Shown: positions 53,660 to 62,041 of the stretch, piece by piece
Position numbering within the stretch: position 1 is the stretch's first letter
How the letters are laid out: each line of letters starts with the position of its first letter
NCBI GenBank assembly: GCA_024653215.1
Contig: JANLFU010000007.1
Location: 62,001-126,000 of the forward strand
Source: Candidatus Saccharicenans sp.
GTDB taxonomy: Bacteria; Acidobacteriota; Aminicenantia; Aminicenantales; Saccharicenantaceae
DNA: 64,000 bases
Direction of reading: 5' to 3'
Notes under the pieces: model-generated
What the model saw: the letters and a program-made list of their open reading frames with translations, nothing else
Databases searched by the model: none
What the model was told of the DNA's origin: nothing
Program-made: the position numbers and the translations under genes

Positions 53660-54352
53660 CTATAGCAGATAGCCAGATTGGGAATCTGCAGTGTCCCCTT
53701 CTTTTCCCCTCGTTTGATTTCGCCAGCTCAACCTTATTCCAAGCTCTGCTTCAAGTCTTTTTATAAAAGTCTCGCTTCCCAGTGGCACTCCGTTCCCGTT
53801 ACTCTGTCTAAAGGTTTTCAGGTCATGCTCGCATTCCGTTTCACCTAAATAACTCTTCCAATCTTCCACACTATAGGCCAGAGGTATCGGACTCAACAGA
53901 CCATCATTAATATTTAATGCATGAGATCTGGCACTTGACCACTTATAATCTTCAGCACGATTAACAAGTCCAGCCCTAACCGGATTGCGTTCGATATATC
54001 GCATGCACCGGTAAAGATATGTTTCATCCATTGGATAGGAAATAAAACGCCCCTGCCAGAGATGCCCCTTCCAATTGTTCCTGATGTTGATAAGAAGGGT
54101 ATATTTTTTATGGGTTTCAGAAATAGCCCTTCTCAGACTCGCAGCATCTTCAGGAACGGCGATCATATGAACATGATTATCCATAAGGCAATAACACCAG
54201 ATCTTTACTCTTTCAAGACGGGATTTATGGTTCAAGATTTCTAGATAGAGTTGTTTGTCATCATCCGTGAAAAAAACATTTTGATTCCTATTCCCGCGCT
54301 GGATAATATGATGTGGGGCGTTTGGAAATATTATCCTTTTTATCCTTGGCAT
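53660..54352 (-). CDS. REP-associated tyrosine transposase (RAYT, Y1_Tnp family)
   Basis: The 230-residue protein has Y1_Tnp features: HHIIQRGNRNQNVFF at the N-terminus, the HUH-type metal pair in MDNHVHMIAV, KGHLWQGRFIS, and YLYRCMRYIERNPVRAGL with the catalytic Tyr region. RAYTs nick and join single-stranded REP hairpins and help spread them. This gene is surrounded by GGGGACAC stem-loops on both sides (53512-53616 and 54412-54506). Its last residues (GDTADSQSGYLL) are encoded by a half-element. No strong ribosome site is visible. It lacks the pair of inverted termini of a full IS200/IS605 element, so it looks like a resident RAYT rather than an IS. Confidence 0.88.
   Translation of the reverse strand: MPRIKRIIFPNAPHHIIQRGNRNQNVFFTDDDKQLYLEILNHKSRLERVKIWCYCLMDNHVHMIAVPEDAASLRRAISETHKKYTLLINIRNNWKGHLWQGRFISYPMDETYLYRCMRYIERNPVRAGLVNRAEDYKWSSARSHALNINDGLLSPIPLAYSVEDWKSYLGETECEHDLKTFRQSNGNGVPLGSETFIKRLEAELGIRLSWRNQTRGKEGDTADSQSGYLL
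53686..53700 (-). repeat. Half REP element inside the transposase 3' end
   Basis: CTGCAGTGTCCCCTT matches one arm of the family but has no partner arm. It is part of the transposase coding sequence. Confidence 0.5.
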
Positions 54353-54411
54353 AACACATAATAAGACGCAAGAAACTTGTTTTATTTATCAAAGTCATAG
54401 AATTTTCTTTT

Positions 54412-54433
54412 GGGGACAGCTGCAGGTGTCCCC
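54412..54433 (+). repeat. REP-type stem-loop R3
   Basis: GGGGACAGCTGCAGGTGT followed by CCCC. The first arm has one change (ACAG). It lies 60 bases upstream of the transposase start. Confidence 0.75.
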
Positions 54434-54484
54434 GGATTCAGGACAGAATTCTAAGGGGAAGTGACAATAAAAAAAGGTAAAAAT

Positions 54485-54506
54485 GGGGACACTTGCAGGT
54501 GTCCCC
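54485..54506 (+). repeat. REP-type stem-loop R4
   Basis: GGGGACACTTGCAGGTGT followed by CCCC. It lies 15 bases beyond the stop of the DUF5916 gene and could end its transcript. Confidence 0.78.
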
Positions 54507-54520
54507 TCTTTTACCCCTGT

Positions 54521-57247
54521 TTAGAGGTTGAAGCGGTAGGAGAATTTCACCAGGAAGATGTTGTCGCCGGGGGCGGTGAACAGGTTGCCCAGGTCTCGCC
54601 ACAGCGAGAGTTGCCCCGGGTAGCTGAAATCGGCTCGGTTCTGGGTCCAGACCAGGTACAGCAGCGACCCCGGTCGGTACTCCCACCTCAGCACCACCGT
54701 GCCCCGCATCGACTTGTAGTTAAAGTCCGGGTTATAGATATAAAATGCAGCCGCCGGCCCGTCTCCGTCCGGGTCGACCAGGTATCGACCGTCCTCTTCG
54801 CTGATGGTTGAACCGCCCTCCCCGAACACCAGGTAATCATAGGCCCTGGGACGGTTGAGCTGCTTGAACCGGTCGTACTTGCCCACGGCTATGAACGGTT
54901 GAAGGTAGGCCTGCAGGCTGAGCGTCGGGGTAAAAATCCAGTTGATCCTGATTTCGCTGGCCACGATCTTCTGGTCGATGCGCCCGAAAATGTAGCGCGC
55001 ACCGAAAGTCTCGGTCATCAGCGCATCCGTCACTTTCCTCACCCACTGGGTTTCGTTCCTGGAAAAGCTGACCATCGGCCCGACCGACAGGCTCAGATTG
55101 GTCCTTGGCTTCCAGCGCACCGAAAAATCGGCCATCCATTCGCTGGCATCGTTATGGGCCCACTGGTAGGATACGCTTCCCTGCAGAACTACCGGTTGCC
55201 TGGAATCGCTGTTCACAAACAGCTGGTTCATTACTCCGTAAGGTGACAGGGCCAGAGGTCCGCCGCGCGTCAGGCGGTTGCTCAGGGCCTCGGGCACATA
55301 GATCAGGGTATACTCGAAATTCCACCAGTTTTTCAGCACGCCCTGAAAACTCGTGGCCAGGCAATTGAAGGTGCGATTCCCGCCGAAATCATACTGGACC
55401 GACCCGCCCAAAATAGCGGTCCACTCCCGAAATATCTTTCCCGGCCTGGTCCACTGGTATCCATAGAGCCCCATGATATCCACCACATCCGAGCCTGAAC
55501 TCTGGAAGCCAACATCGTTGGGGTCAAATCCCGGAGACAGGGCACCGGCCGACAGCAGGAACAGGTGATGGCCCTGCTGCTTGGCCAGCTTGAATTGTCC
55601 GGCCCAGCCGTTCAGGCTGGTGGCCTCCGGGTTGAGGCTGACATGAGTGGCATCAGGTCTCTGGAAATAGTGCATGGATGACTGCTGCAGGCGGTAGATA
55701 TCATCCTGACTACCCTGGATGAACGTCCCGCCCAGCCAGCCGCCGACCACCCAGGTCCTCTTCTTATCCAGGAAAGACCAGCCGTCCATGGCCAGGCTGA
55801 AAGCCCGCCTGTTGAGAATGGCCGCAAGGATTTCGGTGTCGAGGTCTCTGACCACAGCCGTGGCCATGAAGCCAATCCCATGCTGACCATCTTTGATCTC
55901 TTTCTGGGCCCTCAGGACACCGTAATAGGAGAGTGGCTCGACTTCATCCTTATACCGCTCTTCGAGGTCATCGACCGTGGCGAATTCACGGGCCGTGACC
56001 GCGCTGATAAGGCCAACGTTCCAGCCCGAACCAATTTTCCCGGTCAGCTTGAAAGCTCCCAGGATGGTGGTCCTGTCCGGTAAATTTGAGTAGCCCTCAT
56101 GCACCGGGTATCCCTGGGGTGCCCGTCCTATCCTCCGGCTGTAAAAAAATCTCGGGTTCGGCCAGTTGATGTTAGCGTTCACATAAACGCCACCCCGGCC
56201 GAAATGGTTGAACATCGATGCCCCCTCGATGAAGAACGGCCTCTTTTCCTGGTAATAGGTTTCGTAGGCGCTCAGGTTGATGACCGCGGGGTCAACTTCA
56301 ACCTGGCCGAAATCAGGGTTAATGCTGACATCAAGGTTGAGGTTGCTCTTCAGCCCGACCTTCAGGTCAAAGCCGGCATTGCCCAGGTATTTGTGTCCGG
56401 TCTCGAAAGGATTGCCCGGTTCAGCCGGGCGAAACTGGGCCTGTCCCACCGAATAGGGATAGAGCTCCACCCGCCGGCCCGGGTTGATACTCTCGATTCC
56501 CTCCAGCCTGGCGAAGCGGGAGACATGGGCGCTATCTTCTTTCGGCACCCAGGCAAAGGACACCCTTTCCTGCTTGCGTTTGATGGTGCGCTTGAAATTA
56601 ACACCCCAGGTATAAGTCTCTTTCCGCGGGAAACGCAGCTGGTTGAAGGGAATTTTCATTTCCAGCGTCCAGCCATCAGCCACCCGGGCCACTTTTGCCT
56701 CCCAGATTCCGTCCCAGGTTTCATCCTCGCTGATATCGTTGAAAAGGACTTCATCCACAATTGACCCGGAAGGATTAACGCCGAACAGGAACCCGCTGCG
56801 CCGATCAAAATACGGATCCACCGCAAAGAAAAACCAGTCTGACTCCACGAAAGAATCGCGGCGGCCCAGCAGGCCGACTATCCCTTTCGGATCCGAATCG
56901 TGACAGTAAGCAGCCACGTAGAGGTTGGCTTCGTCATAGGCCACCCAGGCTTCGGTCTTCTCCGTAGCCGGGGCCCCGTCGACCGGGTCGCGCTGAAGAA
57001 AATCGCTGACCGGTTCATTTTTCTTCCAGACCTCTTCTTCCAGCAGGCCGTCAAGTCTGATAGGCTCCTTCAGCCGTATGGCTCTGACCAACTTCTGTTC
57101 CTGGGCCTTTTTCAGGGCTTCCTTATCGATATCGGCGGATTTTGCCGGTGGCTTGTTTCCGGTGGCAGCCCTTAAACCCGAAAGGCCCAAAAGAGTAAAC
57201 AGGATTAAAACCACTACCGTGGACAGGATAACTGCTTTTTTTGTCAT
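54521..57247 (-). CDS. DUF5916 protein: CBM9-like domain plus outer-membrane beta-barrel
   Basis: The 908-residue exported protein has a signal peptide (about 8-28, VVLILFTLLGLSGLRAA). A carbohydrate-binding family 9-like domain spans about 55-240 (IRLDGLLEEEVWKK, AYDEANLYVAAYCHDSD, WTLEMKIPFNQLRF). A long beta-barrel region to the C-terminus ends LVKFSYRFNL, and contains FGQVEVDPAVINLSAYETYYQEKRPFF, the DUF5916 signature. It is probably an outer-membrane protein. I prefer ATG 57247 with AAGGA upstream to the ATG seven codons earlier. Two REP stem-loops lie upstream and one directly downstream. Role unknown; related proteins sit near TonB systems and peptidases in other genomes. Confidence 0.87.
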   Translation of the reverse strand: MTKKAVILSTVVVLILFTLLGLSGLRAATGNKPPAKSADIDKEALKKAQEQKLVRAIRLKEPIRLDGLLEEEVWKKNEPVSDFLQRDPVDGAPATEKTEAWVAYDEANLYVAAYCHDSDPKGIVGLLGRRDSFVESDWFFFAVDPYFDRRSGFLFGVNPSGSIVDEVLFNDISEDETWDGIWEAKVARVADGWTLEMKIPFNQLRFPRKETYTWGVNFKRTIKRKQERVSFAWVPKEDSAHVSRFARLEGIESINPGRRVELYPYSVGQAQFRPAEPGNPFETGHKYLGNAGFDLKVGLKSNLNLDVSINPDFGQVEVDPAVINLSAYETYYQEKRPFFIEGASMFNHFGRGGVYVNANINWPNPRFFYSRRIGRAPQGYPVHEGYSNLPDRTTILGAFKLTGKIGSGWNVGLISAVTAREFATVDDLEERYKDEVEPLSYYGVLRAQKEIKDGQHGIGFMATAVVRDLDTEILAAILNRRAFSLAMDGWSFLDKKRTWVVGGWLGGTFIQGSQDDIYRLQQSSMHYFQRPDATHVSLNPEATSLNGWAGQFKLAKQQGHHLFLLSAGALSPGFDPNDVGFQSSGSDVVDIMGLYGYQWTRPGKIFREWTAILGGSVQYDFGGNRTFNCLATSFQGVLKNWWNFEYTLIYVPEALSNRLTRGGPLALSPYGVMNQLFVNSDSRQPVVLQGSVSYQWAHNDASEWMADFSVRWKPRTNLSLSVGPMVSFSRNETQWVRKVTDALMTETFGARYIFGRIDQKIVASEIRINWIFTPTLSLQAYLQPFIAVGKYDRFKQLNRPRAYDYLVFGEGGSTISEEDGRYLVDPDGDGPAAAFYIYNPDFNYKSMRGTVVLRWEYRPGSLLYLVWTQNRADFSYPGQLSLWRDLGNLFTAPGDNIFLVKFSYRFNL

Positions 57248-57349
57248 GTTAACCACATTCCTTCGCATAATGTTTCGAGCTCAACCTTTCCAGGCATCAA
57301 CCCTATAAACGAAAATGGCGCCGTTAAAGTTCACCCGGCGAAGGAAAAA

Positions 57350-57371
57350 GGGGACACTTTAAGGTGTCCCC
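57350..57371 (+). repeat. REP-type stem-loop R5
   Basis: GGGGACACTTTAAGGTGT followed by CCCC, in the gap between the DUF5916 and diguanylate cyclase genes. Confidence 0.78.
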
Positions 57372-57422
57372 GAATCTTGAGCCTGATTTCTTGGGGAAAA
57401 ATCGGCCCGCCCCCAGCAAAAA

Positions 57423-57444
57423 GGGGACACCTGAAGGTGTCCCC
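57423..57444 (+). repeat. REP-type stem-loop R6
   Basis: GGGGACACCTGAAGGTGT followed by CCCC. It is 73 bases from R5. Confidence 0.78.
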
Positions 57445-57505
57445 ATTTCTTATAGAAGGACGTTCCTAAGTCGTTGTAAATGAAAAATATAACTGGCAGG
57501 AAAAT

Positions 57506-57527
57506 GGGGACACTTGAAGGTGTCCCC
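57506..57527 (+). repeat. REP-type stem-loop R7
   Basis: GGGGACACTTGAAGGTGT followed by CCCC. It lies five bases after the stop of the diguanylate cyclase gene and 83 bases from R6. Confidence 0.78.
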
Positions 57528-57531
57528 TGTT

Positions 57532-58902
57532 TCAGCCGCTGATCACGGTGCGGTTCCGGCCGGTTTCCTTTGCCTTGTAAAGCCCGGAATCTGCCTGGTG
57601 AATCAGGCTGGCCAGGTCGCTCACCTTGTCAGACGGGAAACTGGCCACGCCGGCACTGAAGGTGACCTTAAAATCAAAGGCTCCGTACTGCAGGCGCATG
57701 GTTTCGACTGCAGCCCTTAATTTCTCCATTATCTGGTAAGCATCAACGGCCGAAGCCCCGTTGAAGACCAGCAGGAATTCTTCTCCGCCGAACCTGATGA
57801 CCAAATCGGAAACCCTTATATTATGGGTGAAGACTCCGGCCAGGGTTTTCAGGACAAAGTCTCCAGCCTGGTGTCCGTAGGTATCGTTTATCTTCTTGAA
57901 ATAATCGATGTCCACCATGGCCACGGACAGGGGCATCCGGTAACGCTTCGAACGCTCAAATTCTTCGTTGAGGCGCCTCAACCCGAACCTGCGGTTGAGG
58001 ACCCCGGTCAGCTCATCAATGGCCGCCATCACCTCCAGCCTCTTCATGATCAGGGCGTTGTAGATAAAGGGAGTGGCCTGAACTATAAAATTCCTGGCTT
58101 CCAGAGTGGTGAAATCATGCTTGAAGGGCTCCCTGGAAACCAGTCCGCACACCCCGACCTCCTCATTCTGGTACTTGAGTGGAATGAGGGCTATGTTCCT
58201 GGGATCAAGCTGACCCACCCCGATGTCCAGATGAACGGCATCACCTTCTATACCTGAAACCACCAGTGGCTTACCCTGCTTCAAGAGTTCGTGCCAGAAA
58301 TTATCATCAATCTGCTCCTTATTGATGTCAACAGATTGGCTTCGGACCAGACGGAACTCCCCTCTTTCCAGGACCAGGAGGAAGCTCCCCTGGCCGCCGA
58401 AGTAGTCGCTGAAGGTATCCAGCACCACCGCGGCCACGTCCTCTAGTTTCAGGCTTCGCTTCAACTTATCCAGGAAGTTATCAGTGGTCCTCTCCACCTC
58501 GACAAAATTGGCCACCGAGGCAATCAGGTTATTGAAATCACCGGAAATCGTGCCCAGAATATCGGCCGAGGAAGCCTCCACGTAACAGTCTTCGGCGCGG
58601 CATTTTTCCGAAGAGGCCGGGTCGGCCCGGTAGGCTTCGAGCTTGGCCTGAAAGAGTCCCATCCTGGCCGACAGCCCTGAAAGAAACCGGTGGACCACAC
58701 CACGAAAAATTAAATAGTTGCACAGGCCCACGATCAGTCCGGCCAGGATGCACATCGAAAAAAATAGCGGCGTCAATACCCTACCGGCCGGAAGTTTCAG
58801 CAGCCAGAGGGTAAAGAAAGGAAAGATTATCCCCATCAGCAGTCCAAAGCCCAGCATAAAAATGAGCTGGTCTCTAACCACGCTTCCGGTTATGCTCTTC
58901 AT
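57532..58902 (-). CDS. Membrane-bound GAF-GGDEF diguanylate cyclase
   Basis: The 456-residue protein has two membrane helices (about 13-35 and 43-65), a linker, a GAF-like sensor region (about 135-285) and a GGDEF domain (about 290-456). The active-site motif is GGEEF in RFGGEEFLLV, and RVSD five residues before it is the RxxD inhibitory site. It would make c-di-GMP from two GTP and be product-inhibited. A Cys pair (EKCRAEDC) lies in the linker. The ATG at 58902 follows GGAGGGAGG; an upstream extension is unsupported. No c-di-GMP effector or fibre-control gene lies nearby. REP elements flank both ends. Confidence 0.92.
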   Translation of the reverse strand: MKSITGSVVRDQLIFMLGFGLLMGIIFPFFTLWLLKLPAGRVLTPLFFSMCILAGLIVGLCNYLIFRGVVHRFLSGLSARMGLFQAKLEAYRADPASSEKCRAEDCYVEASSADILGTISGDFNNLIASVANFVEVERTTDNFLDKLKRSLKLEDVAAVVLDTFSDYFGGQGSFLLVLERGEFRLVRSQSVDINKEQIDDNFWHELLKQGKPLVVSGIEGDAVHLDIGVGQLDPRNIALIPLKYQNEEVGVCGLVSREPFKHDFTTLEARNFIVQATPFIYNALIMKRLEVMAAIDELTGVLNRRFGLRRLNEEFERSKRYRMPLSVAMVDIDYFKKINDTYGHQAGDFVLKTLAGVFTHNIRVSDLVIRFGGEEFLLVFNGASAVDAYQIMEKLRAAVETMRLQYGAFDFKVTFSAGVASFPSDKVSDLASLIHQADSGLYKAKETGRNRTVISG

Positions 58903-58964
58903 GCCTCCCTCCCCAAACGGCCTGATATCTACCTTCCCGATTATAATATAAAAAAGCAAAAAAA

Positions 58965-58987
58965 GGGGGCACCGTTAGGTGTCCCCC
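58965..58987 (+). repeat. REP-type stem-loop R8
   Basis: GGGGGCACCGTTAGGTGT followed by CCCCC. The arm has a single change and the element sits in the promoter region of the diguanylate cyclase gene. Confidence 0.7.
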
Positions 58988-59048
58988 TTTCTTCTCTCGG
59001 TGCTATTTTAATGTGTTGTAATTAATACATTTACGAGGACGGAAAAAA

Positions 59049-59069
59049 GGGACACTGTAAGGTCTCCCC
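59049..59069 (+). repeat. REP-type stem-loop R9, degenerate
   Basis: GGGACACTGTAAGGTCTCCCC is the most diverged copy, with mismatches in both arms. Confidence 0.6.
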
Positions 59070-59076
59070 ATTTATG

Positions 59077-59103
59077 TGGTCCGACCCTTTGGGGCTCGGA
59101 CCA
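59077..59103. repeat. Inverted repeat downstream of the PHP gene
   Basis: TGGTCCGA and TCGGACCA pair perfectly (8 bases) across an 11-base loop. It is 70 bases after the PHP gene stop with no T-run on either strand, so terminator function is uncertain. Confidence 0.5.
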
Positions 59104-59172
59104 CGGTCAGGAAAAAGGGGGGTTAAAAGATGGTGACTTCTATCAAGACAAAAATCATATCAACCCCTGAAT

Positions 59173-60366
59173 CTACAGGGCTAAATTCAATTCCTGCTGG
59201 ATGCGGCTGGCCAGCATGTTTTGCTTTCTCAGGTAAAGCCTGGCCGGCACTCCTGTCGATGAAACTAACCTGGCTAAGAATTTCGTTACCTCTCGCTTGA
59301 CCGCCAGCACATCTTCCCTTCCGCCCGACAGCGTTTCGATCACGGCATCAGCCAGGGCATTGCCGGTTTCCATTCTCAACCCCTCCTTGCCCATGACCCA
59401 TCTCCGGTTATCCATCAGCATCTCCAGCCGATTCCGGATTTCGTTCTTGATCCGGTGATAGGTCAGGTCTTCGGTCACCAGCCTGGAATTCCCCTGCTTT
59501 ATAGACTCAAAAAATTCCCTGAAGTTCTCTCCCCGGGCCACCGTAAAAATTCTTCCCACATCCCCGGTGTGAGAATCAGTTCCGGCCACCACACCCTTGC
59601 TCTTCACCGCCGCCAGCTCCAGCACCATCCTGTTCAATTTACCGATCCGCCCCAGGTTGTATTCAAGAACCGGGAACACATCAGCCAGCTCCACCACCGC
59701 CGCCGCACTCAGCTTCTCACCGGGTTCATGCCAGAAGGGATGGTTGAAGGTGAAGGGCAGGTTCTCCGCTTCCAGGTACTCAACCAGCATCTCAATATCC
59801 CCCGCCACCCTGGCAATTTTCTCGATTTCTTCAAACTGCTGACGGCTCAGTAAATAGACATTTATATGAACCGTATGGCCAACTCTTTTCCTGTCCAGCA
59901 CCTTAACTTCTACTCCGGTGACCACTCCTTCCCTCGTCCAGCCAACACGGTTGTAGGCCTCCATGGTGTCATGGTCGGTGAAACACACAAAACTCATCCC
60001 CCGGGCCCTGGCCTTCTCGTAAAGCACCAGCGGGTCAAATTCTCTAGTCGGCACGACGTCATACGAATAGAAGGTGTGAAGGTGCAGGTCAGCCGCTCTC
60101 CAGCCCTCCTTACTCAGGTTGGCAGCCTCTTCCCGGCTGATTATTCGACTGCTTCTACCGGTTGCTTTAAGATCTTTCTTTCCTTGCTCGACCATACAGC
60201 GCCTGGCTTCCGTCGAACTGCCAGGTTCGAGGTCGGAATTCAAACTGAACAGGCTCACGCCTCCCCTCCCCTGTCGCTCGGCTGATTCCGGTTGCTTGAG
60301 TTTTTCAGTTTCTTTCTCCATCTTTACTCTCATTTTCTTTCTCATTTCATTTGCTTTATCCAACAT
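59173..60366 (-). CDS. PHP-domain phosphoesterase-like protein
   Basis: The ~397-residue protein has a charged N-terminal region of about 80 residues, followed by a PHP domain. Metal-binding motifs are ADLHLHTFYSYD, VCFTDHDT, FTFNHPFWHEPG and AGTDSHTGD. PHP proteins hydrolyse phosphoesters with two or three metal ions; polymerase-associated, histidinol-phosphatase and RNase-type uses are known. The C-terminal 100 residues are helical. The start is unsure: ATG 60366 was chosen, but ATGs at the MRKK and MEKE codons are possible. It stands alone. Confidence 0.82.
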   Translation of the reverse strand: MLDKANEMRKKMRVKMEKETEKLKQPESAERQGRGGVSLFSLNSDLEPGSSTEARRCMVEQGKKDLKATGRSSRIISREEAANLSKEGWRAADLHLHTFYSYDVVPTREFDPLVLYEKARARGMSFVCFTDHDTMEAYNRVGWTREGVVTGVEVKVLDRKRVGHTVHINVYLLSRQQFEEIEKIARVAGDIEMLVEYLEAENLPFTFNHPFWHEPGEKLSAAAVVELADVFPVLEYNLGRIGKLNRMVLELAAVKSKGVVAGTDSHTGDVGRIFTVARGENFREFFESIKQGNSRLVTEDLTYHRIKNEIRNRLEMLMDNRRWVMGKEGLRMETGNALADAVIETLSGGREDVLAVKREVTKFLARLVSSTGVPARLYLRKQNMLASRIQQELNLAL

Positions 60367-60654
60367 GAGAGTAGCACACCACAATTAATAAAAGGGGTAG
60401 GTCAGGTTAAATTTCTGTTAAGAGGGGCTAACCATAGAATCCAGCCCAAAAATAGCGCCCCGACCATATAAGAAAACTAGTTGGGGGCTGATCCGGGTGA
60501 TATCAAAGCAACTTGATATCAAATTAATTTGAAGGGTCTGGCCTGCTTCCCCTGTCCGCCCGACTCCTATAGCCCTTAACTGATAAATTTTTATTTAATA
60601 AGCCGCCGCCTGATACAACTCGTATTCTTAACTTAGATTTCCTATGTTTCCAAA

Positions 60655-61032
60655 CTAATGACAGTGATGCCCGTGGTCGCAGCCTTCGGTCAGCTCCTTT
60701 AGCCTTTTTTCCCGGTAAGCAACCAGGACTTCCTGAACCGTATCCCCTTCTGCTTTGAGCACTGTAACCCCGGCTTCGGCCATCGAGGCCAGGCCCCGTG
60801 GTCCCATCCCGTAAACGATCAGGATATCAGGCCTTTCGCTGAGGATGTTCTCATGGGCATGACCACGGCCGCCGAAGTGTTCATCAAAATTGGCTATGGT
60901 CTTGATGTCCGCAATTTCACCACGTTCATCAATTTCTACCAGGGCGAAGTAGGGAGCCCGGCCAAAATGCCCGGCCAGCCTGGAGCCCAATCCCCGCTGG
61001 TCCTCGACCGCCATGATAATTTTCTTGGTCAT
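60655..61032 (-). CDS. NifX/NafY-like iron-molybdenum-cofactor-binding family protein
   Basis: The 125-residue protein of the dinitrogenase FeMo-co-binding family (Di-Nase_FeMo-co, MTH1175 type) has RLAGHFGRAPYFALVEI near the N-terminus, a HFGGRGHAHENIL segment and a GPRGLASM segment. The C-terminus is His-rich (GCDHGHHCH), and may bind metal. No nif genes are nearby. Such stand-alone relatives are common in anaerobes and have unknown cargo. ATG 61032 with GGAGG was chosen over an in-frame upstream ATG. It is divergent from the DUF134 gene and shares the same operator. Confidence 0.9.
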   Translation of the reverse strand: MTKKIIMAVEDQRGLGSRLAGHFGRAPYFALVEIDERGEIADIKTIANFDEHFGGRGHAHENILSERPDILIVYGMGPRGLASMAEAGVTVLKAEGDTVQEVLVAYREKRLKELTEGCDHGHHCH

Positions 61033-61060
61033 CAGAAACCTCCAGCCATATTTCATTTTT

Positions 61061-61089
61061 ATATTATGAACATATGCTCATAATGTCAA
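61061..61089 (-). promoter_or_regulatory. Promoter of the NifX-like gene with embedded operator
   Basis: On the minus strand TTGACA (61089-61084), a 17-base spacer and TAATAT (61066-61061). The predicted start gives a leader of about 22 bases. The 20-base operator spans the whole spacer and the edge of the -10 box. Confidence 0.75.
61064..61083. promoter_or_regulatory. Operator copy A of the DUF134/NifX-like regulon
   Basis: TTATGAACATATGCTCATAA is a palindrome apart from one pair of positions. It is identical to copy B, 87 bases away, and coincides with the spacer of a core promoter, so a protein bound here would block transcription. Confidence 0.7.
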
Positions 61090-61142
61090 TAGCCCTGGCC
61101 TACTAATTACCAAAGCTAACCGGTCAGGTATCATTAAGGGAC

Positions 61143-61171
61143 TTGACAAGTTATGAACATATGCTCATAAT
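61143..61171 (+). promoter_or_regulatory. Promoter of the DUF134 operon with embedded operator
   Basis: TTGACA (61143-61148), a 17-base spacer and CATAAT (61166-61171) face the DUF134 gene, whose start lies 50 bases on. Operator copy B occupies the spacer and first -10 bases. Confidence 0.75.
61151..61170. promoter_or_regulatory. Operator copy B of the DUF134/NifX-like regulon
   Basis: This is an identical copy of the 20-base sequence at 61064-61083, in the same orientation, placed inside the divergent promoter. The DUF134 protein encoded next to it is the natural candidate for the binder, but that is inference. Confidence 0.7.
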
Positions 61172-61220
61172 ATACCTGAGCTGAGAATTGAACTTACTTA
61201 GCGACCTGAGGTAGACGTCA

Positions 61221-61604
61221 ATGCCCAGACCTTTTTGCCGACGACGCATTGGCTGGCAGCCCGGTAATGTTCGCTTTTTTCCTGAAGGGGCCGGCCCCGG
61301 GTCACCCGAACCAATCACTCTGAACCTGGATGAGCTCGAAGCCATTCGCCTGGCCGACCTGGAGGGCCTTTACCAGGAGCAGGCTGCCGAAAAGATGGGC
61401 GTCTCCCGCCCCACCTTTGCCCGTATCCTGGAATCGGGGCGTCATAAAGTAGCCGAAGCCCTGGTTCACGGCCGGGGCCTGTTGATCGGAGGCGGCCCGG
61501 TTGAAGTGCATCCATCAGCGGCTGGGCCTGGCCCCTGTGCCACCTGGCCCGGTCGCAGACATGGTCGCTGCGGCCTCCGTCGCCGCTTCTTAAAGGAGGA
61601 TTAA
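61221..61604 (+). CDS. DUF134 family protein, probable DNA-binding regulator
   Basis: The 127-residue protein starts MPRPFCRRRIGWQPG and has the DUF134 pattern LNLDELEAIRLADLEGLYQEQAAEKMGVSRPTFARIL, where the last part reads as a sigma-type helix-turn-helix. A Cys/His/Arg-rich C-terminus follows (GPCATWPGRRHGRCGL). The family is predicted to bind DNA and often lies beside NifX-like genes. Here it is the first gene of a small operon with a divergent NifX-like gene, and its promoter has an operator. Metal sensing by its Cys residues is a reasonable guess. Confidence 0.88.
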   Translation: MPRPFCRRRIGWQPGNVRFFPEGAGPGSPEPITLNLDELEAIRLADLEGLYQEQAAEKMGVSRPTFARILESGRHKVAEALVHGRGLLIGGGPVEVHPSAAGPGPCATWPGRRHGRCGLRRRFLKED

Positions 61605-61605
61605 G

Positions 61606-61815
61606 ATGAACGAGAGAAGCCATAACCATCATCCTGGACGTCACGGACTTGGACCGGGCGGCTATTGTGTTTGCCCTAAATGCGGTCACCGTCAGGAACA
61701 CCGGGCAGGAATACCCTGCCTGGAGGAACGCTGTCCGAAATGCGGCACGGCCCTGGTGCGCGAGGGCTCGGAACATGACCGGATGATTAAAGAAAAAATC
61801 AAAGATAAAAAATAA
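61606..61815 (+). CDS. Small CxxC-rich zinc-ribbon-like protein
   Basis: The 69-residue protein has two Cys pairs (CVCPKCGH and RCPKCGT), forming a rubredoxin/zinc-ribbon-like knuckle, and a His-rich N-terminus. AAAGGAGG overlaps the end of DUF134, whose stop is one base before its ATG, so expression is coupled. The tail is Lys-rich. Probably binds Zn or Fe; the precise role is unknown. Confidence 0.8.
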   Translation: MNERSHNHHPGRHGLGPGGYCVCPKCGHRQEHRAGIPCLEERCPKCGTALVREGSEHDRMIKEKIKDKK

Positions 61816-62041
61816 AAAAGATAAAAAACATTTAAATGCTCATAAAGAGATGGTTTTATGAATATGAAATTGATTATCTGCCAGACGGAAATAGTGTAAT
61901 TTCTGACGCACCGCGTCCACGACTGGATTGTTACGATCAAGTGCTTTTTTTAACCAGAGATTCAAGAAATGCGTTCCCGGACCCGGCAGGCTGCCATTAT
62001 CTGTCGGGAAAATTAATTGGAAATAAACAGGAGGTTTAACC
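61816..62041. other. Gap within the DUF134 operon with operator half-sites
   Basis: No recognised gene. A short open frame (61836-62039) has no ribosome site. ATGCTCATAA (61836-61845) matches one arm of the operator and TTATGAATATGA nearby (61856-61867) resembles the other. The AGGAGG at 62030-62035 serves the next gene. Confidence 0.35.

Noticed and set aside
53660-54352. Complete IS200/IS605 insertion sequence
   Set aside because: No paired IS termini, no TnpB, and the RAYT motifs plus surrounding REP elements fit a resident RAYT better.
53512-59069. CRISPR array of GGGGACAC repeats
   Set aside because: The units are short palindromes with irregular spacing, separated by genes, and no cas genes occur.
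60499-60535. TGATATCAAA direct repeat near the PHP gene
   Set aside because: Only two short AT-rich copies without a promoter pattern; easily by chance.
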